Shown: positions 13,493 through 18,462 of the stretch, in pieces
Position numbering within the stretch: position 1 is the first letter of the stretch
Layout: each line of letters opens with the position of its first letter
From: an uncultured Prevotella sp.
GTDB lineage: Bacteria > Bacteroidota > Bacteroidia > Bacteroidales > Bacteroidaceae
Assembly (NCBI GenBank): GCA_937901345.1
Contig: CALCHM010000142.1
Span: 1 to 18,462 of the forward strand
Length of the DNA stretch: 18,462 nucleotides
Direction: 5' to 3'
Position numbers and translations under genes: made by a program
The notes under the pieces: generated by a model
The model's database searches: none
Seen by the model: only the letters and a program-made list of their open reading frames with translations
What the model was told of the DNA's origin: nothing

Positions 13493-16192
13493 ATGAAGAA
13501 AACAATACTTACTGCGGCACTTGCTCTGTTTACAATGAGCATGCCCGTTGCAACATACGCTCAAGAGGCAACAACAACGCCAACGATTGCTGCGCCTCAC
13601 AAGCAAACAATTAACTATCGTGAGCGCACACTCTGTTATAACATTCCTGCCAACGTTGAGTTTACGGTAACAACAGCAACTCCATGGCTCACTATTCGTC
13701 GCGAAGATAACGGAACAATTTATCTTCATGCCACTCAAAACCTCGATAACGAAAGTCGTGTGGGCGAAGTCATCTTCAAAAATGAGGCATACGACATTAC
13801 AGAGAAAATGACCATTATCCAAACACGCGATGAATCTGTTGAGACCATTCCTACAGACGGCACAGTTCGTCCTACGTCTGTCACAACAAATACCGCACAA
13901 AATGGAGAGGGAGCCAACCTCACCATCGACAATAATGTCAATACTATTTGGCACTCTACTTGGAGTCCATCAAAGTTTGTTATCTCTGCTGACAATCCTG
14001 CGGAACTCGTTTACACATTCCCCAACACTACCGAACAGATTGACTACATTGAATACGTTCCCCGTCAAGATGTTGAAAACGGTGCGTTTGGTGAAGTTGA
14101 TGTTTACACCAAGACTCAGGAGGAAGCAGATTACCAACTTTATGCTTCCTACGACTGGAAGAAGACCATGAGCATCAAGCGAGTAAATTTCAAGGAAGGT
14201 TTGAAAAATCCTCGCAACATCAAGTTCGTCATCAAGAGTGGTCACGGCGATTTTGCTACCTGTGCTGAAATGCGCTTCTGCGTGAAGAATACTGAATTAC
14301 AGAATGATTTTTCAGTCTTTGCTGATGACGTATATTCTACGCTGAAGGAAGGCACTACTCAGGCTGACATTGATAAGATTTCAAACACCTTTGTTCGCAC
14401 ACTTGCACAGCGCGTGTTTGAGGGAGAATACAACACAGAATATCGTGTTGCTGAATATGAACCCAAATTACACTACGACCGTTTGAGCGAAATGTTCTGC
14501 ACTCCTGGTAAGCGTTATAGCCAATACGAAGGTATTACGGGTATCAACATCACTAAGGGAAAACACGCAGTCATTGTTAGCGGTATTCCTGAAGGACAGA
14601 CAGTAGACCTCAAGGTTATGGCATGGTGGGTTGGTAAAGAAGGTGGCAATTTTGATGGTGGTAACCCCTACCCCACAAACTACGCACTTCAGAATGGTAT
14701 CAACATCATTAACTACACCTACGAATACGACGGTCTTGCTTATATCGGTTATTACACCTTTGACGATCCTAAGTCACTCCCCAATATCAAGGTACACTTC
14801 GTAAACGGTCAGGTTAACGGTTATCTCAGTCCTGACAAGACTAACGAAGAAATGCATGAAATCTGTGCTAATGCCCGCAACTATTGTATGGACATCAGCG
14901 GTACAAAGGTGCAGCAGGTATGGACATCAGCAGGTCTTCGCGACTATTGTAAGGCTCTCGATGGTTCGCTAGGTTATCGCCAATTTATTGCTGTTATCGA
15001 CTCGCTCATTCAGTGGGAACATGACGAAATTGGTTTCACTAAGTACGGACGCGAACCCGAAAACCGCACGATGGCTTATGTGAACTTTACTTACTACATG
15101 TTCCAAGGAGGACTTGGTGTGTCATTCCACCGCGATCAGGAACAACGCGTGTTGAACTGCAAAACTATCATGACACGTGACGATGATGCTATCTGGGGAC
15201 TTTCTCACGAATGGGGACACCAACACCAAATGCATCCCTATCTCTGTTGGAGTGGTCTTGGAGAAGTTTCTAACAACATATTCTCCTACTACAACATCAT
15301 GCACATGGGTTACAACTCATCGGATAAGATTAACGACTGGCCTCGTGCACGTCGCCTCTTCTACGATGATGCTGAAACAAAGGATGGCAAGAAGGTAAGT
15401 AGTTCGCGTGGATTTGCATATAACAATGCAAAGAATAATGCTTCTCTTTTCAGCTATAGTCCCAAGATGCGCGAACTCTGTTTGGCAATGAAGGATTCGG
15501 TTGTTACTGCTTACGCTTCTAATCCTCTCCGCGCCGTAGCACTTCACGATGCAACCCCCTACCAGACAAGTGTTGGTTATGTGCTCAACTCATTCATCAT
15601 GTTGGGCAACTATGCCAAGATTCACTTGCAGAAACCTGGTGCTGCAGAAGGCAAGAAGTATCTTGATTTCTATCCCGACCTTTTTGAATCACTACGCCGC
15701 ATGGGTTCCGAAAATGGTTCTGATATCGAAAAGCAAGACGGATGGGACAAGTACGAACTCATCTTCCACGCACAATATGCTACACATGACGATGGTTACA
15801 AACTCCTCAAGGAAAAGTTCCCCACTTCATGCTGGATTACTGATAAATATGTAGATGGTCAATATCGTGGAGATGGTGAAAACATTGTGCCCGCAATGCT
15901 CAACTTCATCCGTAAGGCATCTCGCCTCTATGGTTACAACCTCTTCCCCTACTTCGAACGCCACGGTTATCTCCGCAACGTTGCGCTCCACGTAAACGAT
16001 TATTCTTGGGGATACTACGTAATGACAATGGAAATGTACAACGAGTTTAAGGCAGACATGGACGCACTCGTTGCTGACGGAACGCTTAAGGAAATGCCCG
16101 AAGGCATGGTTTACGATATGATGTATTGTGAAGACCTTAACGACAAAGCAACAGGTAACACACGCTACCCAACTCCCAATGTTCCCAACTAA
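13493..16192 (+). CDS. Secreted M60-family (enhancin-like) metallopeptidase with BACON and F5/8C-like domains
   Basis: 899 residues. A Sec signal peptide (about 1-23, ending TYA before QEATT) is followed by a BACON domain (about 38-112, with the usual TPWLTI and closing MTIIQ). A discoidin/F5-8 type C carbohydrate-binding-like domain follows (about 118-266, with DNNVNTIWHS). The M60 peptidase region (about 340-680) has HEWGH at 572-576 and E591, fitting HExxH followed by a distal glutamate. M60 enzymes of gut bacteria cleave mucin-type O-glycosylated proteins (established for Bacteroides and Akkermansia members), so a mucinase role is likely. The C-terminus (NTRYPTPNVPN) lacks the T9SS-like domain carried by its partner, and the signal peptide has no lipobox cysteine, so its final location is unclear. 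It is second in a two-gene operon, possibly translationally coupled. Confidence 0.92.
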   Translation: MKKTILTAALALFTMSMPVATYAQEATTTPTIAAPHKQTINYRERTLCYNIPANVEFTVTTATPWLTIRREDNGTIYLHATQNLDNESRVGEVIFKNEAYDITEKMTIIQTRDESVETIPTDGTVRPTSVTTNTAQNGEGANLTIDNNVNTIWHSTWSPSKFVISADNPAELVYTFPNTTEQIDYIEYVPRQDVENGAFGEVDVYTKTQEEADYQLYASYDWKKTMSIKRVNFKEGLKNPRNIKFVIKSGHGDFATCAEMRFCVKNTELQNDFSVFADDVYSTLKEGTTQADIDKISNTFVRTLAQRVFEGEYNTEYRVAEYEPKLHYDRLSEMFCTPGKRYSQYEGITGINITKGKHAVIVSGIPEGQTVDLKVMAWWVGKEGGNFDGGNPYPTNYALQNGINIINYTYEYDGLAYIGYYTFDDPKSLPNIKVHFVNGQVNGYLSPDKTNEEMHEICANARNYCMDISGTKVQQVWTSAGLRDYCKALDGSLGYRQFIAVIDSLIQWEHDEIGFTKYGREPENRTMAYVNFTYYMFQGGLGVSFHRDQEQRVLNCKTIMTRDDDAIWGLSHEWGHQHQMHPYLCWSGLGEVSNNIFSYYNIMHMGYNSSDKINDWPRARRLFYDDAETKDGKKVSSSRGFAYNNAKNNASLFSYSPKMRELCLAMKDSVVTAYASNPLRAVALHDATPYQTSVGYVLNSFIMLGNYAKIHLQKPGAAEGKKYLDFYPDLFESLRRMGSENGSDIEKQDGWDKYELIFHAQYATHDDGYKLLKEKFPTSCWITDKYVDGQYRGDGENIVPAMLNFIRKASRLYGYNLFPYFERHGYLRNVALHVNDYSWGYYVMTMEMYNEFKADMDALVADGTLKEMPEGMVYDMMYCEDLNDKATGNTRYPTPNVPN

Positions 16193-16209
16193 TATTCAAT
16201 CATAATTAT

Positions 16210-16254
16210 GATAGAGGGTGTGGCAAAAACGCAAGTTTTGCCGCACCCTCTATC
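16210..16254 (+). terminator. Large hairpin after the M60 gene, probable terminator
   Basis: A 19-bp stem with a single wobble joins 16210-16228 (GATAGAGGGTGTGGCAAAA) to 16236-16254 around the 7-base loop ACGCAAG. It begins 18 bases after the M60 stop. The tail (TTGTAATAAT) is poorer in T than the other terminators here, but the stem is the longest in the window. Confidence 0.75.
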
Positions 16255-16298
16255 TTGTAATAATACACCGTATAAGTAAATCTTTCTAAGCATCCAAC

Positions 16299-16336
16299 AT
16301 TCGTACACAATTCGTACACAATTCGTACACAATTCG
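16299..16336. repeat. Three 11-bp direct repeats, ATTCGTACACA
   Basis: Identical copies at 16299-16309, 16310-16320 and 16321-16331 are followed by a partial ATTCG. The period is close to one DNA helical turn. It lies between the M60 hairpin and the asnA terminator, in non-coding sequence on both strands. It could be a slippage product or a cluster of protein-binding sites. Confidence 0.85.
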
Positions 16337-16418
16337 AACCGTGTTTGTAAGCGCACTACATGCCGACTGCTTTTATAGATTTCCCTCAACAAGTAAATTT
16401 CGCCAATGTACAACAAAA

Positions 16419-16452
16419 CTCCCCACGTGTTTCAAAAAAACATCGTGAGGAG
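16419..16452 (-). terminator. Probable intrinsic terminator of asnA
   Basis: CTCC-CACG-TGTTT (16419-16432) pairs with AAACA-CGTG-GGAG (16438-16452) with one mismatch and one bulge. Read on the minus strand, TTTTGTTG follows. It lies 38 bases beyond the asnA stop. Confidence 0.7.
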
Positions 16453-16490
16453 CTAGATTTATAGTCACTAAGAATGGAATGCACTTTCGT

Positions 16491-17531
16491 TTAAATCAAA
16501 GGAATGTTCAGCAATTCGCATTCCTTCCGCATATCGTCGGGCCAAATGCTGGCTTGAATTTCTCCGATGTGCGCTTTGCGGAGGTAAAGCATACAAAGAC
16601 GAGACTGTCCGATACCGCCACCGATACACAGAGGAAGACTTCCTTCAACAAGTCGGCGGTGGAAGTAGAGTTCCAAGCGTTCTTCCTTTCCGCTTTCCTG
16701 AAGTTGGCGCAGCAATGCTTCCTTGTCCACACGTATACCCATTGACGAGAGTTCAACGGCTCTGTCTAATACGTCATTCCAAACTAAAAGGTCACCATTC
16801 AATCCGGGCAAGTCGCTATCCGCAGCCAGCGTTGAATAATCATCGTAGTCAGGAGCACGCATATCGTGAGGTTCGCCATTTGAGAGTTTACATCCAATGC
16901 CAATGATGAATACAGCACCATACTCACGCGTAATGAAGTCCTCACGCTCTTTTGCTGATTTGTCAGGATAGCGTTGTAAGAGTTCTTCTGCATGAATGAA
17001 TTGAACATCTTCAGGTAATGAAGGTGTTAATTGCGGAAAACGCTCACATACAAGAAACTCCGTACGCTTCAAAGCGGCATAAATACACTTTACCGTACGC
17101 TTCAAGAAACTAACAGTGCGCTGTTCAGGAAGTATTACGCGTTCCCAGTCCCATTGGTCTACATACAATGAATGTAAATTTCCCAACTCTTCGTCGGCAC
17201 GAATAGCATTCATATCTGTATAAATACCATAACCCGGTTGCACGTCATAGTCAGCAAGCGTCAAGCGTTTCCACTTTGCAAGCGAGTGAACAACTTCTGC
17301 TTTGGCATCTTGTAAATCTTTAATCGGAAACGTCACAGGACGCTCCTTCCCGCTAAGGTCGTCATTGATACCCAACCCTCGTAATACGAAAAGCGGACCT
17401 GTAACACGACGCAAACAGAGACCAGTGGCAAGGTTATCTTGAAAGAAATCCTTGATAACCTTAATTCCCTGCTCTGTTTCATATTTATTGAGTACAGGAG
17501 TGTATGATGGTGGTTTGATTAAGTAACTCAT
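16491..17531 (-). CDS. asnA: Aspartate--ammonia ligase (AsnA-type asparagine synthetase)
   Basis: Makes asparagine from aspartate, ammonia and ATP in the cytoplasm; its fold resembles class II aminoacyl-tRNA synthetases. The 346-residue protein carries the family motifs in order: DLSGKERPV, EVVHSLAKWKR, LHSLYVDQWDWERV, GAVFIIGIGCKLSNGEPHDM, RAPDYDDYST, LNGDLLVWN, ELSSMGIRVD and GGGIGQSRLCML. The length is slightly above the 330 residues of the E. coli enzyme, as is usual in this phylum. Two ATGs are possible (17543 and 17531); the second, giving MSYLIKPPSYTP, matches the family start and leaves a more reasonable leader after the promoter. It has its own promoter, so it is probably not dependent on folB transcription. 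Confidence 0.96.
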   Translation of the reverse strand: MSYLIKPPSYTPVLNKYETEQGIKVIKDFFQDNLATGLCLRRVTGPLFVLRGLGINDDLSGKERPVTFPIKDLQDAKAEVVHSLAKWKRLTLADYDVQPGYGIYTDMNAIRADEELGNLHSLYVDQWDWERVILPEQRTVSFLKRTVKCIYAALKRTEFLVCERFPQLTPSLPEDVQFIHAEELLQRYPDKSAKEREDFITREYGAVFIIGIGCKLSNGEPHDMRAPDYDDYSTLAADSDLPGLNGDLLVWNDVLDRAVELSSMGIRVDKEALLRQLQESGKEERLELYFHRRLVEGSLPLCIGGGIGQSRLCMLYLRKAHIGEIQASIWPDDMRKECELLNIPLI

Positions 17532-17559
17532 GTTTAGTTTCATTTTGTTATTGCAAGCG

Positions 17560-17589
17560 CAAAGATACTAAAATATTGTAGGCAACAAA
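17560..17589 (-). promoter_or_regulatory. Promoter of asnA
   Basis: On the minus strand TTTG (17589-17586), 18 bases, then TATCTTTG (17567-17560) matches the Bacteroidetes pattern. It gives a leader of about 20 bases to the ATG at 17531. Confidence 0.6.
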
Positions 17590-17627
17590 CCCTCTATTAC
17601 ATTCTTTTTGTTAGCGCAAGCATTTAT

Positions 17628-17999
17628 CTAGCATCTTTTGTCGTTTCTGTCTAAACTTAGCGTTACGGTTGCACCTTTACATGCTGCACCCATCGGGGGA
17701 TTCACCTTTGTCAAACTTATTTTGACGGTATTCACAGTGGTGAATTCTCGCAATAAACCACGACCAATGCGCATCACCACATGCTCAAGCAGTTTTGACG
17801 ATTGCTTCATCTCCGCTTTTATGGTTTCATACACTTGAGCGTAATTAACAGTGCCACTTAAATCGTCATCATCGTAGGCCAATGATGAAACTTCAACGTC
17901 CAACTCAACGTCAATGAGATATGCACCTCCCACCTGGCGCTCTTGTTCAAGCACACCGTGGAAGGCATAAAATTCAAGATTTGAAAGTGCAATCAACAT
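17628..17999 (-). CDS. folB: Dihydroneopterin aldolase (FolB)
   Basis: Splits 7,8-dihydroneopterin into 6-hydroxymethyl-dihydropterin and glycolaldehyde in folate synthesis. The 123-residue protein has the family start IALSNLEFYAFHGVLEQERQ with the substrate-side glutamates at 18-20, then VNYAQVY (51-57, with Y53), the LLEHVV stretch (70-75), and the closing LTKVNPPMG (96-104) with the catalytic lysine K98. Length is normal and the enzyme should be an octamer in the cytoplasm. The ATG at 17999 is preceded by a T-rich stretch and no Shine-Dalgarno. No separate promoter was seen between it and the upstream ribonucleotide reductase gene, so readthrough past the hairpin there is possible. Confidence 0.95.
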   Translation of the reverse strand: MLIALSNLEFYAFHGVLEQERQVGGAYLIDVELDVEVSSLAYDDDDLSGTVNYAQVYETIKAEMKQSSKLLEHVVMRIGRGLLREFTTVNTVKISLTKVNPPMGAACKGATVTLSLDRNDKRC

Positions 18000-18018
18000 G
18001 TTTCGAAAAAAAATCTGA

Positions 18019-18073
18019 AGAAAGGAGAAATACCATGCACAAATGATATTGCGCTAGCATTTCTCCTTTTTTT
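18019..18073 (-). terminator. Terminator between the ribonucleotide reductase gene and folB
   Basis: AAAGGAGAAAT (18021-18031) and ATTTCTCCTTT (18059-18069) pair perfectly over 11 bp, extendable by wobbles and A-T pairs to 18073. The loop contains a smaller stem, GCGCAA with TTGTGC on the minus strand. On that strand a T8 run follows 7 bases beyond the stem, just before the folB ATG. It begins about 20 bases after the reductase stop. Confidence 0.75.
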
Positions 18074-18088
18074 CAAGTATTCGTGATA

Positions 18089-18462
18089 CTATCCGCATCG
18101 GCTGCTGCCACAACTTTTGCAAATCAAGCAACCTTCTTGATATACGAGCGTTTCGCAACCACAATTCGGACACTTTTGACCTGTGGCTTCAGTGCCATCA
18201 GTAATATACTTCTTAAGCGCACGTGTCACACCATTCTTCCAGGTATTGATAGTCTCAGAGTCGAGGTGTAGACCATCTACAAGCTGCACAACCTTGTCGA
18301 TAGGCATACCGTAGCGGAGAACACCAGAGATAAGCTTAGCGTAGTTCCAGAACTCCTCATCAAAGAGGCGTGAGATACCACCGATAGTATTCACATAACC
18401 GTAGCGATCCTGATACTGGAAGTCGTAACGCTTAGTGCCGTTAGCCTCGGTAACCTTGAGGA
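18089..18462 (-). CDS. nrdJ: Adenosylcobalamin-dependent (class II) ribonucleotide reductase, C-terminal part, cut by the window edge
   Basis: Only the last 123 residues are present; the gene continues beyond base 18462. Class II reductases use adenosylcobalamin to start radical-based reduction of ribonucleotides to deoxyribonucleotides. The visible part reads LKVTEANGTKRYDFQYQDRY, then GISRLFDEEFWNYAKLISGV and GMPIDKVVQLVDGLHLDSET. It ends with a zinc-ribbon-like cysteine tail: CPNCGCETLV, GCLICKSCG and the final SSRCG. The tail and the RALKKYITDGTEATGQKCPNCG stretch are typical of this reductase group in Bacteroidetes. The GTG at 18394 is not a start, because the frame stays open with family-like sequence to the window edge. 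Assignment rests on the C-terminal part only. Confidence 0.85.
   Translation of the reverse strand, partial: LKVTEANGTKRYDFQYQDRYGYVNTIGGISRLFDEEFWNYAKLISGVLRYGMPIDKVVQLVDGLHLDSETINTWKNGVTRALKKYITDGTEATGQKCPNCGCETLVYQEGCLICKSCGSSRCG

Noticed and set aside
13061..13954. 297-codon open frame antisense across the LRR-M60 junction
   Set aside because: It overlaps two well-supported coding genes; its cysteine-rich translation is typical of antisense reading.
17532..17543. Earlier ATG of asnA
   Set aside because: It adds four residues and leaves only about ten bases of leader after the promoter; the family starts at MSYLIKP.
18392..18394. GTG start for a small zinc-ribbon protein
   Set aside because: The frame continues with family-like sequence to the window edge, so it is the end of a larger reductase.

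Overview
The window looks like a chromosomal segment of a Bacteroidales bacterium, probably Prevotella-like, although the genus cannot be fixed from sequence alone. Four things point there. Many genes are preceded by the Bacteroidetes-type -7 box TAnnTTTG, in one case with a well-spaced TTG. Shine-Dalgarno sequences are absent in front of almost all genes. Secreted proteins carry BACON and T9SS-like C-terminal domains. A secreted lipoprotein M3 peptidase and a class II (B12-dependent) ribonucleotide reductase tail are also present. No phage, insertion sequence, CRISPR array, rRNA or tRNA gene was seen.

Left part (1-4200). A gene-free 408-base stretch has short TGTCACA repeats and is followed by a divergent NAD pair, nadD (minus) and nadC (plus), with face-to-face candidate promoters. 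Next come a 14-bp inverted repeat with a 52-base spacer and an unrecognised 181-residue protein. The ribosomal operon rpsF-rpsR-rplI (bS6, bS18, bL9) follows, with a clear promoter, a structured leader and a strong terminator. rpsR and rplI have perfect AGGAGG Shine-Dalgarno sequences, which is exceptional in this window.

Middle part (4200-9100). This is housekeeping: truA (tRNA pseudouridine synthase) converges on mscL (mechanosensitive channel) through a shared bidirectional terminator. mscL and gap (glyceraldehyde-3-phosphate dehydrogenase) diverge from closely spaced promoters. gap converges on a secreted M3-family peptidyl-dipeptidase lipoprotein, with one terminator per direction.

Accessory part (9200-16500). 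An exported protein with an N-terminal helix-hairpin-helix domain and a probable outer-membrane barrel is followed by about 720 gene-free bases holding a 42-bp tandem repeat; its last unit contains a promoter-like TTG-N19-TATTTTTG. Then comes a two-gene unit with a 6-base gap: a secreted leucine-rich-repeat protein with a T9SS-like tail, and a BACON / F5-8C / M60 metallopeptidase of the type that cuts mucin-like glycoproteins. This pair is the most distinctive cargo and suggests host-glycoprotein binding and degradation.

Right part (16500-18462). Three minus-strand genes are asnA (aspartate-ammonia ligase), folB (dihydroneopterin aldolase) and the 3' end of a B12-dependent ribonucleotide reductase gene that runs off the window. 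I found no convincing wholly new multi-gene system. The best leads are the Shine-Dalgarno pattern in the bS6/bS18/bL9 operon with its alternative leader hairpins, the 42-bp repeat array, and the LRR-M60 pair.
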